Assembly: GCA_021234155.1 (NCBI GenBank)
Contig: JAJEKV010000083.1
Location: forward strand, 1,260,213 to 1,324,212
Length of the DNA stretch: 64,000 nucleotides
Direction: 5' to 3'
From: Isoetes taiwanensis
Taxonomy: Eukaryota; Streptophyta; Lycopodiopsida; Isoetales; Isoetaceae
Shown: positions 22,022-32,670 of the stretch, one piece after another
Position numbering within the stretch: position 1 is the stretch's first letter
Layout of the letters: every line of letters starts with the position of its first letter
Notes under the pieces: model-generated
Told to the model about the DNA's origin: nothing
What the model saw: the letters and a program-made list of their open reading frames with translations, nothing else
The model's database searches: none
Position numbers and translations under genes: made by a program

Positions 22022-22404
22022 AAATAAATCAAATTTAAAAATTACAAGATCTTGCTTTAAAGTACAATACGAGGGATACACGCATGGCGTGGATTGCATC
22101 TGATAAATTAGCTTTCATAGCTTAATATTTCTTCTCACAAAGACACGCTAATTTTTTAATGCATTAAATGAGTTTACAATTCATAAGACTTCTCCTAATG
22201 CCATCTTGCATTTAAATTACAAATGAATGGTATTAAGCTCATGGCGTGAAATCACTAATTTGTTTTCTCTCTAACTTCTGATTTATGAATTCGCTACCGA
22301 CGCCAGATTCAATCCAGAACATACCGGCGGCATATTCAACCCCGAAGTTCCTCTGTGCGGCATAGGCTACAAGCATAAGCTTATTCAATGAGTAGTGTCG
22401 TGCT

Positions 22405-22600
22405 CTGGAGGGGCTTGAAATGGAGAATGCTAAGCTGATAATTAGAGTTGCAGACCTCGAAGCCATTTTGGGTAATATCCCAATAGCTGCACCATCTTAT
22501 TTGCCAGAATCTTGTATGCCAGTTTATCTTTTTTCAACAGCATTTGAGACTATTGTGCCAGCATTTGAGACTACTGAGGAACAACACACAGATGAATAAC
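22405..22600 (+). pseudogene. Unidentified coding-looking fragment
   Basis: One frame runs EGLEMENAKLIIRVADLEAI, LGNIPIAAPSYLPESCMPVY, then on to EEQHTDE before TAA. The heptad-like start suggests a short coiled coil. It may belong with the acidic ORF at 21187. Confidence 0.3.
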
Positions 22601-22619
22601 ACATAGATGAATAACACAC

Positions 22620-23440
22620 AGATGTAATTAAAACAATGTAAAGAATCACGAGGTTTTTAAAGAATATCCCATCCATGTAAAGAATATAGTGTTTTTAAAT
22701 TCACGAATACTTTCAGTGCGTAGGCCTTATAGTTTTGAAATATTGAATGAATGAATGCGGCATGCAAGCGTTTAAATTTCATACATATGACATAATCAGC
22801 TTGTGCATCTTAGTATAAGCACTCAATCTACTTTTTACGATCTATCTTCCTTACGAAAATGAAACTCACCTTCTTTAAAGCGAATTCGGCCATGCAACAA
22901 AGGTTAGATGCTTTCACCCACTTGTGTCTCCATCGGGATGCCTTACAGGTAATGCTTAGTCATTGAAATGGCAACGGGTTACTAGAATCTTCACATGATC
23001 ATTTCAAGAGGAACTCCATGGCGGTTGCTTCCTGATCGATGGATTCTATCTTGCAATTTCCACCCTCCTCTTCAAATTAAATGCAAATCGGCATGTAACA
23101 TTCTTCTCCAACGGCTGTTCAATGTCGCAAGATCATGGGATTAATTTGGAGCTTGGGTTACGGAAGAGTAGATGAACTTACATGAAGGTGCTTCGACATC
23201 GCTCGGCTTCTTCTTCCCAGCTTCTTCCCGTTCTTTCGAGTTCTTCTGTTCTTCCAAGTTCTTTGAGTTCGAATGACAAGAAAAGGTTGGCGGCAAGATT
23301 AGGTGGTAGTTTCAAATTATCCGATTAATTGTCTTTTGCTTTTCTAGCCGGTGAGTGAAATCTAATTATGGGATTTGACAATCTGGCGGTTGTAGAGCCA
23401 TTTCTTTTCTTTCGTCTGGATCATTTAGGCCCAATTTATA
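22620..23440. other. No gene seen
   Basis: AT-rich sequence leading to the repeats upstream of the TATA box at 23611. No coding stretch is supported. Confidence 0.4.
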
Positions 23441-23443
23441 GCT

Positions 23444-23563
23444 GTCGATTAAAAGTCGATCCACGAAATTTAAATAACGCTCCAACCCGTGATCGATTAA
23501 AAGTCGATCATGAAAATTTTTAATAACGCTTCTTCTATTGGACCGTCGATCAAAAGTCGATCC
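23444..23563 (+). repeat. Three GTCGAT-AAAA-GTCGATC units at 50-bp spacing
   Basis: Units near 23444, 23493 and 23544 each contain CGAT(T/C)AAAAGTCGATC, and the first two also share TTTAATAACGCT downstream. They end about 50 bp before a TATA box, a position that would suit transcription-factor sites. Confidence 0.75.
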
Positions 23564-23610
23564 GGATGAAACCCGTCGTCGAAAGCCGAACTAATCGCCT
23601 TATGGAAATC

Positions 23611-23618
23611 TATATAAG
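23611..23618 (+). promoter_or_regulatory. TATA box of the DGQH gene
   Basis: TATATAAG, 104 bp upstream of the ATG at 23722. The short 5' UTR in between is GC-richer and reads AAGAACTCC twice. Confidence 0.55.
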
Positions 23619-23721
23619 TTTTTGAATACCATTTCTTGCTTTTTGATTGTCGACTTGCTCAGAGGCGGCTCAAGAACTCCAGGCGCTCAAGAACTCCGAG
23701 GCACTCAAGATCATCGCGAAG

Positions 23722-26700
23722 ATGCCGCCCAAAGGTAAATCTTTGCTCCAAACTCGGGCAGACCCACGAAAGATGCTCAAGGTCAATTATTGTCATCGTT
23801 ACGTGTGTTATTCATTCATTGTTCATTGCTTTCGATTAGTGTCTGCATGTTTGCTCTGTATTTCTTGTATTTGCTCTATATCTTACGCCTATACTCACTG
23901 TCTATTATTTACGTAGCGATGACTTAAATTTCTATAGCTGCTCACACTCCTGTCTATCATTTCTTTAGCTTGCTCATTTCTGCGGTGACTTGTATTTGCA
24001 TCTGCATAATAAATGTCCTTCACGTGTTAAATTGTCCTATTTGGTGGACTAAGCTGCTTACGTCTATAATTTGTCCACATTGTGTGTAAAGTAGTATGGC
24101 CCGTGTTTAGTTGGCCACGCCTTGTGTCGATTAAAGGCATCTTTGTAATTGTACGCCTTATGAGTGCATGTCTATAATGGGGACCGTATGCCATTACGTA
24201 CTTTAGCCTGGCGGAATTGATGACCACTTTCGAAATCGGCGCTAAAGCGTGTATTGCACCCTCGTTTGCGAGGGAAGAAGAGACAAAATCGAATGGTAGC
24301 TCCTACACCTCCTCTTAAGAAAGCAAGAGGCTCGGAAGATACTCCAAATAGCTCCGACTCCTGAAAGAAGGGAAAGCTTAATGAGGGCGCGGTATCCTAT
24401 GCATTGTCGATGGATGATAAGCGGATCCATTATCGAGGCGGCATCAGATCCTCCATGCCCCGAGGAGAAGATGGATGGCGGTCGCGGAGTGGTATGTTGA
24501 TGTAGGCAAAACAAATGGTAAGGTGGATCTTGTGTTACACTCCGAAAAGAAAGAGACCGATCTTATGAAGAAACAAGGTATTCTTATCACTTGTGAGGAG
24601 GCGGGGATGACATATGTTGTCAACTCCTAGTGGAGGTTGTGAAGAACCACAAGAAAAAGATCTCGTCGATGAAGTTCATGGCAACCTCACTCCCTCCTCC
24701 GGTTTCTATTAGTGAAGGGGTGTCTGCGGTGAGGAGAGCTTTGCGAGGACCTTCTCAAGTTACTACACGGAGGAGATGAAGCATCAAAATGATATCGGGG
24801 GATGTCACGAAGATTCTTTGGACTTAGGAAAGGACATCCCGGTACCTTGATTGATGGCATTTTGGCGAAAATGACTCGAAAAGAAATTGCGGTTTGGAGG
24901 CAATGAGTAGGCTAGTCAAGTATCTGCATAACTACCCACTTGGCCAATCTTTTACACATCCCATCCATGTTGACCGTCTGGGTGAGATCACATAAGTCAA
25001 GTCTTGTTAGCGGGAGGTATGACCACGAGCATGCAAGAGAAATATTGAGGCGATGGTGAGGAATCGAGGCCAAGTTCCTATGCTAGGTGACGTGCTTCCT
25101 TGGGATAAGAAAAAGGATGCTCCACTCCGATGGACAACACTAGAGGAGCTAACATTGGAGAACCCTAATGTATGCTTCCTTATTATTGACGGACAACATT
25201 CTATTGAGGCTGGCACGATCCCTATCCAACGAGGCTAAGCAAACCCAGGACAAACAATATATCGCTATATTACAACCCACGGGGAGGTGTAGGTTTCTAA
25301 GCCCCCATACCCTAGAGGACACGGCGGAGATTAGTGCAATCTTGAAACAAAATGGTAGAGTCTTTCTTTATAAAAGGTTAGTATATTTGGTGGAATAGAG
25401 TCAGATATATCAAGTAGGAATAACAGATAGTAGACTAGGTCCGGTGTGTCAAAGGCGTGCCAATTCGCGCTGGCATGTATTCATCTTTGCCAATTCTACT
25501 TTGGCGTGTATTCGTCGTGAATTGTCGATATGAATACATGCCATCCTCTTGAATTGCCAATATCTTACATTTTGATCCGGTGGGCCGAATACCCCGGTAG
25601 CGAATGCGATGCGTTGCCAATTCGCGCTGGCGTGTATTCATCTTTGCCAATTCGCGCCTTAGCGTGTATTAGATCCGCGGTATGTCGGCATGAAATACCG
25701 CCACGCCAGCGAATTATAGCGTACCTTTGATCAAAATGCGGTACATTGGCAATTGGCGTGGCGTATTCATCAGCGACAATTCGGACGAATACACGCCAGC
25801 GGTACGAATTAGCGGCATGAATTCACGCCTTTGGCGTTTCCTTTGACGTTTCCTGATTATCCTGTTTGCTTGATCTAAAAAGCGGTTAATTTTTGTATGC
25901 CCTGCTCATATTGGCTGACATGCTTTCCTTGCATGTGCAGCCCTTACGTGGAGCAACTCCGTCATGCTCGCCATCAATGGATAGAATATGGAAGACCCCT
26001 GCAAACAAAACAGGGAGGAACGAAGTCTGAGGAGTTTAAGGCATTGGAAAAAGACCTTGGCTCGGACTATCATCAAGATAGGAAACCAAGGGCAAAAAAA
26101 CAGGGAAAAAAGCGGGGGAGGAAGCGGTGAGGCGTCACGGCGGCCTCGAGGTCCCACAGATGCCTACAAGATCGTCTTCGCTAAGGACGAAGTCTGGGCA
26201 AAGTGGAACGAGTTCTAGGATGCTTATGCTCGGAAACAGCTACCAGACCCAATGGGAAGAGTGCCTCCTCAAGATACTTCAATATTTGATCTCAAGACTA
26301 CCGAGATGAGGAAAGTACAGGGCCTTCAAGATGATGAAATCATTTGATTGTTAAATCAATGCATAAACAAAGAAGTTATGTACAAGAAGGCTTCTTCTTG
26401 ATTAAGGGCAAAATGTCCTTCATTGATTGTTGCACTCATATAAATGCGAGTTATGAAGGTAGCAGTTGGTGAAGAACTTCAGAAGCTATCTGGTGATGTA
26501 ACATTGTCTGAAGTCGGCCTGCTAGACAAGTATGGCGTGTCTGCTGATGACATCAAGAAATACGTCTTTTGGTCGAAGGAATTTCTGCAAAACAGGAAAT
26601 CAAAGAACCAACAGCACACCGCAAAGCTATCAGATAAGGTGATGGCTGAGCTAAGAAAGAAAGATTGCCGTCTGAAAAGATGTTGGTGGTGACTTACACG

Positions 26701-27865
26701 CACTCAATACCTGGTCTCTCTGACTATAAAGGTCTCCTACCCGATACAACAATAGGCCCTCGTAATATTTCTCTGTTTGTATTGGATAGCGGGATCCAAG
26801 CAAAAGGAGGGAAGGGATGACTCAACAGGGGAAAGCAGTTTTTTAAGTAGCTGCATAGGCTTAACAACTCAGAAGCTCTTTACTATTGTCATCATATGCC
26901 CCCCAGGAGAGCCTCATATGCATGCTTTGGTGGCTTCATACGACTTGGAATGCCTAAAGGTCGTTAGGGAAGGCTCTCTTCTCTTTGAGACAAAGGATCT
27001 TGATTTGAGGATCTGCGATATAAAAGCGCTTGTATAATCTTCATAATGATATCCCTTGTGCCAGATGACGACTATGAGGTAGCTAAGAGCAAAGGGGCAT
27101 CGGATAAAGGTGCATGGCAGTGTTTTCTTTTGGATGAACCCAACTTGAAAAATGTCTTCTACAAAGCAGATGATGAGGATGAAGCAAATGAAAGCGAGGA
27201 ATTTGATGTTCCTAACCTCTACCGGAAAGACATCACTCTGGAATTGCTGACAAAAGAAAAGGGACTCTTGAATAAACATGGGTTTGCAATCAATCTGGCA
27301 AGCTATCTTGTTGAGGCATTTGCACCACTTGATACCACTTGTCATGAATTGCATGTTGGAGGGTATATTGGTAGAGAGGCCACGAAGACATCAAGAAGAT
27401 GTTTAAGTTTCGTCAACGATGACCAGTCCAGGGATTTCCTTGAAGTGTTTTTCGAAAAGGTACTAGCCATGGCTGATTGGGGTCCTGTCAAAGATAAAAC
27501 CCCGTTGGCTTTGGTACCTTACAAAGGGCAGAAGCAGAATACTAGTTCACAAAAAGCCTCCGGAGTGCAACTTCGAGAATGTTCAAAAGCAATGCAACCC
27601 CGGGAGAAGGCCGAAATGCTAGAGCGGGGCGTGAGACCATGGAGAAAAATTTGGAGTCCATGCTTCATAACATTCCAAGCGGTAATGTCCGGCAGGGGTA
27701 TGCATTGCGGCGATTCTTGATACCAGCCGGGATGATCATGCAAGCTCGGATGCAACCACCGAGGTTAGGAATCAAAACCACATGGTAGCTTTCATAGAAG
27801 AGAACGTGTCCGAACTTAGCGGTGGCGTTTATGCTTCGACGGTAAGCATCAGGGGAGTGAAGTAG
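23722..27865 (+). pseudogene. ParB-like (DGQH) gene with possible degenerate methylase part
   Basis: Exon 1 (23722-23734) spliced over 23735-24272 (GT...AG) gives MPPKGKKRQNRMVAPTPPLK in frame. Later blocks need frame changes: WYVDVGKTNGKVDLVLHSEK (24490), RLVKYLHNYPLGQSFTHPIH (about 24908), LENPNVCFLIIDGQHSIEA (about 25158), PYVEQLRHARHQW (25940), LDKYGVSADDIKKYVFWSKE (26520), LVVTYTHSIPGLSDYKGLLP (26682), TIVIICPPGEPHMHALVASY (26884), the 224-codon frame at 27046-27720 with FAPLDTTCHELHVGGYIGRE, and an end near 27865. IIDGQHxIEA is the ParB/DGQHR signature. CPPG followed later by a FxxxxTT block recalls the motif IV then I order of beta-class DNA methylases; this is inference. Some frameshifts may be assembly errors. 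Confidence 0.55.
25455..25850. repeat. Cluster of short direct and inverted motifs in an intron
   Basis: Repeated TTGCCAATTC, GGCGTGTATTC, and their inverses (GAATACACGCC, GGCAAT) alternate over about 400 bp. GCGTGTATT also occurs at 24248 and 27957. It lies between two coding blocks of the DGQH gene. Confidence 0.75.
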
Positions 27866-27998
27866 GCGCTACGGCTCTTTGCGGATGGCGGCGGCGATGA
27901 AAGGTAATTCATGCGGTAGCGATATGTAGCTTATTTATGAAGGATAAAAGCGCTTGGCGTGTATTGCAACCACTTTTGCATGGCTAACTTTGTTTTCC

Positions 27999-29382
27999 AT
28001 GGTTCGAGGCTCCACACCTTGTGACAAAATCATTGTCTTCGATCTGAATGGTGTCTGTGTAAAAAGCGTTTCCTAAAAGCTTATTAGCAGGGGATGACTT
28101 GAGCAAGTCCCTCTAGAATCGAATATTAAGTGGATCTATCCTCGTCCACACTTAGAAGATATGATGAATGAGGCGTTGATTGTTTCAAGTTGCCATCGAT
28201 CCTCAATGGAGCAGAAAATGTTGATGAAGTACTTAGGGTGTTACCAGGCATGAATCGAGACTTTGTGACGATTTGGGACCAAAGTAAGTGTATAAAGTTT
28301 CCACATCCAAGAGATCCGGATGGCAAACCGGTCTTCGTGAAACATCTTGGTACTATGATGGATCAGCTTGGCATACAAAAGGAAGGAGGGAAGGAAGGAA
28401 GTATATTTTTACGTCGCACCACAAAGGCAGCGTCACGGAGGACATGCGACCACAAGTACAAAGAAAACAAAAAATACATTGCATGGGCCAAAGCCCGTGA
28501 GCACCATGGCCCGGATTAAAAAACCCCACTGGGGAAAAACCGTTGCCATGATGACCACAGATCCAAAAAGCTATCTTTGCTTTGCAAAAGCAACAAGCAT
28601 ACCTCCAACAAACAGAACTTCAACAAACGCCCCCGAACCGTAACCTCTTCACAGCTAGGTGCCGAGTACTGGTGCGGACTCATGCACGCGCTAAACCTCC
28701 ATCCTCTCACCACTTTGAAACCAGGGCAAATAGATCTTGCGTCACGAGATCACGGTGCCGACCCCCTGAGTAACTTCGATCAAACCACTAGACCATAAGA
28801 GCTGCCCCGAAATGTAGAATCCCAAAACCCCATAGCAACGATCGAGAAAAGCGGTGACCGTGAGGGCACGGCTGAAAATGAAAACCAACGCATCAATAAG
28901 CCCAAGCGCCCGGAAGCCCGGCTCGGGGAAGGCGGCGCCTTCGGAAAACGCCGTAGAAGTCGCGGAGGAGGTGCATCCTCGAGCCACTGCGCCAAAGCGC
29001 CCGGCACCCCGGCATGCTAAGCGGGCGGACATCCACTTTCGAGGCACACTGCAGGCCATCCTTCACCGCTGCCCCAACGCCATCCATCATTTGCATCCCC
29101 GCTTTCTGCAAAGGCTAGGCAACCTCCGTGGCGGCTAGGCGCCTCAGAAGAGGACATCATAATAGTAGATGATGATGCTCTTAAGTGCTTTTATAATCAA
29201 GGTCAGGCTCTAAATCCACCAACTTATACTCCACAAGATTACTTTACAGATGAGTTTCTAGTACTATTCATGTCCATCATGAGTGGCTTGGCTTCTGGTA
29301 AAACAGTATCAGATGTTGTCAAAACGCATCCAGAACTAGATCGGACTAAGGAGATGGATCCCTATCTTGAGAGAAAGGACTA
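27999..29382 (+). pseudogene. FCP1/NIF-like HAD phosphatase pseudogene
   Basis: ATG at 27999 opens MVRGSTPCDKIIVFDLNGVC and meets TAA. Then KWIYPRPHLEDMMNEA (28132), a frameshifted SSMEQKMLMKYLG, and MNRDFVTIWDQSKCIKFPHP followed by RDPDGKPVFVKHLGTM (28250-28360). After an inserted LINE piece it ends IIIVDDDALKCFYNQGQALN ... LERKD with TAG at 29380. These are the FCP1 homology blocks DLNGV, PRPH, WSSMEQ, WDQ, KPVFVK, and VDD, as in nuclear phosphatases of the RNA polymerase II CTD phosphatase type. The first motif has DxN where catalytic members have DxD. It follows the DGQH gene in the same orientation. Confidence 0.8.
28384..29141 (-). mobile_element. LINE-tail fragment inside the FCP1-like pseudogene
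   Basis: Starts at a GGAA repeat and contains CCCGGATTAAAAAACCCC and GGGGAAAAACCG, the conserved 3'-tail words of the LINE at 34030-34100. It is GC-rich and reads on the minus strand with no recognised protein. Similarity to the other tails is partial, so it may be a different subfamily. Confidence 0.45.
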
Positions 29383-29649
29383 GTCCCTCCATGATGTAAT
29401 CTTCATATCAAGTGAATACAATGTAAAAAGTGTTCTCTGTATATTGATGTGTTGTTATCTACAAATGCTAATCAAACACCACGTTCTTCTCACTAAAACA
29501 AGAAAATGTTAAACCACCCACTACTACAATGCAAAAATTTGCAACAATGCAAAACAACATGTCACACAACAAAACACTATATTGAGAAAAGGGTATGCAA
29601 AAGTGGCGTGCTTTTGGAACAGACATAAATTCAATTTAAATGAATGATG

Positions 29650-30009
29650 GTTATAGCCACAATCTATGAAAAGCTCCAACCACTGACACTCTTTGTTCTT
29701 TGAACAACTATATTAACATCACCATGCTTAACATTGGCATCAATAATAGCATTCCAAGTATAAAGATCAGGTATAGACACATTATCTAAAGCTTGGTTTG
29801 CCTCGATCAAACTTTTACATGAAGCAAAATTCGAATGAGATGATTAGCCAGGACAGAAATCGTACCTACACCTTGGTTTGCAATGAGAAATTGGAGTTTT
29901 CGTCCAAGCTCATGGTCTCCAATTTTCAAGCACTCCCGCACCATGTCATAGGCAAGGTCTCTTGATATAAACTGCTGCTCCTTGCAAGATGTGTTCTTAT
30001 TCTTCATCA
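29650..30009 (-). pseudogene. PPR protein fragment
   Basis: Minus strand: DLAYDMVRECLKIGDHELGR then KLQFLIANQGVGTISVLANH. After a frameshift come SLIEANQALDNVSIPDLYTW and NAIIDANVKHGDV. DLYTWNAIIDANVKHGD is a PPR helix pair. Order and spacing fit the N-terminal part of a PLS-type protein. Truncated and frameshifted. Confidence 0.7.
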
Positions 30010-30027
30010 GATTGAAGCGCCGATCCC

Positions 30028-30382
30028 TGCCTTGCCAGTTACCCTGTTGGCTTCAAGAAATGAAACGTGGAGTTCTTTACCAGCTGACCGAGAGTTTACA
30101 GGAAATAGGAGGTTTGGAGCAGTCACTAGCATATCCTAAGGATATTCTAGCATATACTTAGGATATGCCAAAAACCCACATAAACAAGGGTTGCCCCTAG
30201 GTCTTTGCCTTGCCAGTTACCCGGTTGGCTTCAAGAAATGAGACGTGGAGTTCTTTACCAGGTGTAAGAGAGTTTACAGAAATAGGAGGTTTGGAGCAAA
30301 CCAAAGATATCCTAGGGATATTCTAGCATATACCTAGGATATGCCAAAACTCCATAAACAAGGGTTTGCCCCCTAGGGGCAA
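30028..30382 (+). repeat. Tandem duplication of about 178 bp with an internal hairpin
   Basis: Copies 30028-30204 and 30206-30382, beginning TGCCTTGCCAGTTACCC. In the first copy GCATATCCTAAG (30129-30140) and CTTAGGATATGC (30157-30168) form a perfect 12-bp stem with a 16-nt loop; the second copy keeps most of it. Confidence 0.9.
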
Positions 30383-30389
30383 CCCAAAA

Positions 30390-31410
30390 AAGCATAAACA
30401 TTGGTGCAACTTCTTTCAAAATTCATACCATGTTTTTCTTCATCCCTATACTAAGTAGCTTGCTTTGACCCCAGTTGTCATGCGTAAACTAAAGGAGAAG
30501 GCATTTTCAAAACCTTATGCAAGTATGTTCTGCAATACTTACCACTCCTTTGAGGTCTAAAATGCAATGGGTTGAAGAATAGATCTTCCAGCTTTCTTAG
30601 AACAAGCATGAAATTTCCATTCAATCAATACCTCCAATGCTTTGATATGATACATAAGCATCCGATCCATAGTTGTGATGAAAATGGGGTATATTTCCTG
30701 CATTAGTTGCCGCTTTGAAAACTTGAAGGTGTATATTTGCAAAACAGAGTATCATTGTTACATCCAATTACCTGTTTCATTCATGGCAACAGTTGTAGCC
30801 ATAACCAACGAAACGAGTCTCATCACAATATATCTTCATGGCCTGTAACGATCCATTTTGAACCTTGTTCCCGTCTTCGAGCTAGAATCAACTCTGCTAG
30901 TCAAGAATTTAAAGTGCCCAATACTCAGAGCTGCATCATTTCTGCATTTCCAAGTCCCTAAAACCTGTGCCATCAAAATTTCCAAATCCGATTGAAATAA
31001 AGTATCATACAACCTTGATTAAATGCGTGAATCATCGCTATCTTGAAATGGCTTTGTCCCAGTATTGAGCCGCCCCCCATCTTTGCTTCTAGGATTGAGC
31101 TGCTCCACAGCTTTGCCTCTAGGTACGACTAAAAATGCTATATCCTAAACCTATACTCTTGCCACGTTCAGAAATTTTGATATTACATTTTATTAGTTTA
31201 TTAGTTAAAAATGTTACCTTGCTCAAAAATTCGATATTACATTAGCTTGTTTATTAAAAATGTTACCTTGTAAGGGATCCTACAACCACTAGAATGACTT
31301 ATTTTTCACTTTTTTCCCTTGCACCCCTACGTGTCACTCTTAGGCAAAGTATATCTCTAAAATAATTATACATGTCTAGATATAATTAACAAAATAACAC
31401 CATAGGCAGG
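30390..31410. other. No gene seen
   Basis: AT-rich. Includes short direct repeats at 31190-31265 (AAAAATGTTACCTTG twice). No coding signal. Confidence 0.4.
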
Positions 31411-31628
31411 AGGGCCGAATCTTGATTTTGGCATTTGGGCTTCTTATAGAAGCCATCAGCTCATGGATTAGAGCGATATTTAAGGATGGGAGATTTCCAA
31501 GCCACGTACACTTCGATCTTCCTAGAAGCATTCTTAACTTGATCAAAGGCATCAATCTTGAGTCGGGGACTCAGAACACCGTGGGAAAATTAGGGATTCC
31601 GAGGGTATTGGCAATAGGTGTGACTTAA
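31411..31628 (+). CDS. Small unidentified ORF
   Basis: One frame (ATG at 31422) reads IFKDGRFPSHVHFDLPRSIL then IGVT and a TGA. Residue use looks like protein but no family is recognised. It starts exactly where the duplicated block begins and is scrambled in the copy at 48144. Confidence 0.25.
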
Positions 31629-31828
31629 TGTGGCTTATTGCTCTGCTACAGAGAAGATCTATTTCAAATGCCTTTTGATAACCTCCATGACTCTGTTATT
31701 ATTAATAACCTAAAAGGATTCCTAAAGGTCCTACATATTCAAGGATCTCAAAAAGAAAAAAAAGTCCACACTTCAGATGTCTTTCGCACTAGGTATTTTT
31801 CACTTTGAGAGTCTCTAGCATTGTTCCA

Positions 31829-32172
31829 AATGCACAATTTGAGTTGACAACAATGGGTCCATCCCACAACTAGCATTATGCACAATTTGAGTTGATAACA
31901 ATGGGTTAGCTGGAACTTAGAAAGTATAACAACATGAATTTAGATTGTATAATGTTGCGCTTAATTTCCTAGCCTATGAGATGATTGCTAAGCAAACATT
32001 GAATTATCAAATGTTAGACATTAATAGTAGGTTCAACCCTACAAGTTTCATTGGTAAGGGAAATGTTGGCGGCGACCATATGAGATGATTGCTAAGCAAA
32101 CAATGAATTATCAAATGTTAGATGCTACTATAGTAGGTTCAACCCCACAAGTTTTATTGGTAAGAGAAATGT
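31829..32172 (+). repeat. Two small direct duplications
   Basis: GCACAATTTGAGTTGA(C/T)AACAATGGGT occurs twice (near 31836 and 31881). A 90-bp unit, GAGATGATTGCTAAGCAAAC onward, occurs at 31977 and 32081. Confidence 0.85.
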
Positions 32173-32284
32173 TCAATGGTGGCCTTGGTCGCCGCGATAA
32201 ATTTTTTGTATTATTAAAATAAGTAAAGAATAGCAACAACTACAATAGATATGATGCATGACGATTGTTCTGATGAATATAGGA

Positions 32285-32670
32285 AGATAGTCAGCATAAT
32301 AATCACTTAATCGTCAACTTATAAATCAACTTTTAGCCAGATATTTAGTCAAACATTTGGTCAGATAAGAAGTCAGGTTATTAGACAGAATTTTAGTCAA
32401 CAAAATCGTCAGAATTGATTCGTCCGACTACTCGTCACCTTATTAGTTAGATTATTGGACAACTAGTTAGTCAAGCTAAGCATTAGTCTAAACGTCGAGT
32501 AATTCGTCAAATGCATATTCATCATTTTATTAGTCAGATTCTTCGTCAGATTTAAACATCAATTCATTAATCAGATCAAGCGTCATGTTAATAGTCAAAT
32601 ATGCATTTGACAAACTGTTTTGGACCCGTTGACGATTTTTTTGACGTTTAGTAGTCATTCTCTTGTAGTG
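32285..32670. repeat. Right subterminal repeats of the 26-kb CACTA
   Basis: Many AGTCAGA/TCGTCA motifs, matching the set at 6543-6900, ending in the inverted CACTACAAGAGAATGA terminus. Confidence 0.8.

Larger units (their letters stand above)
6543..32670. mobile_element. 26.1-kb CACTA (En/Spm-type) transposon
   Basis: The left end reads CACTACAAGAGAATGA. The right end, on the opposite strand, begins with the same 16 bases, and CTAAACGTCA matches a few bases further in. ACG flanks both ends (6540-6542 and 32671-32673), the 3-bp duplication expected of CACTA elements. Both subterminal regions (6543-6900 and 32285-32670) are dense in short GTCAGA/CGTCA motifs, the usual binding sites of CACTA proteins. 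No TNPA/TNPD-type transposase is recognisable inside, so this copy looks non-autonomous and is filled with other elements and gene relics. Confidence 0.8.
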
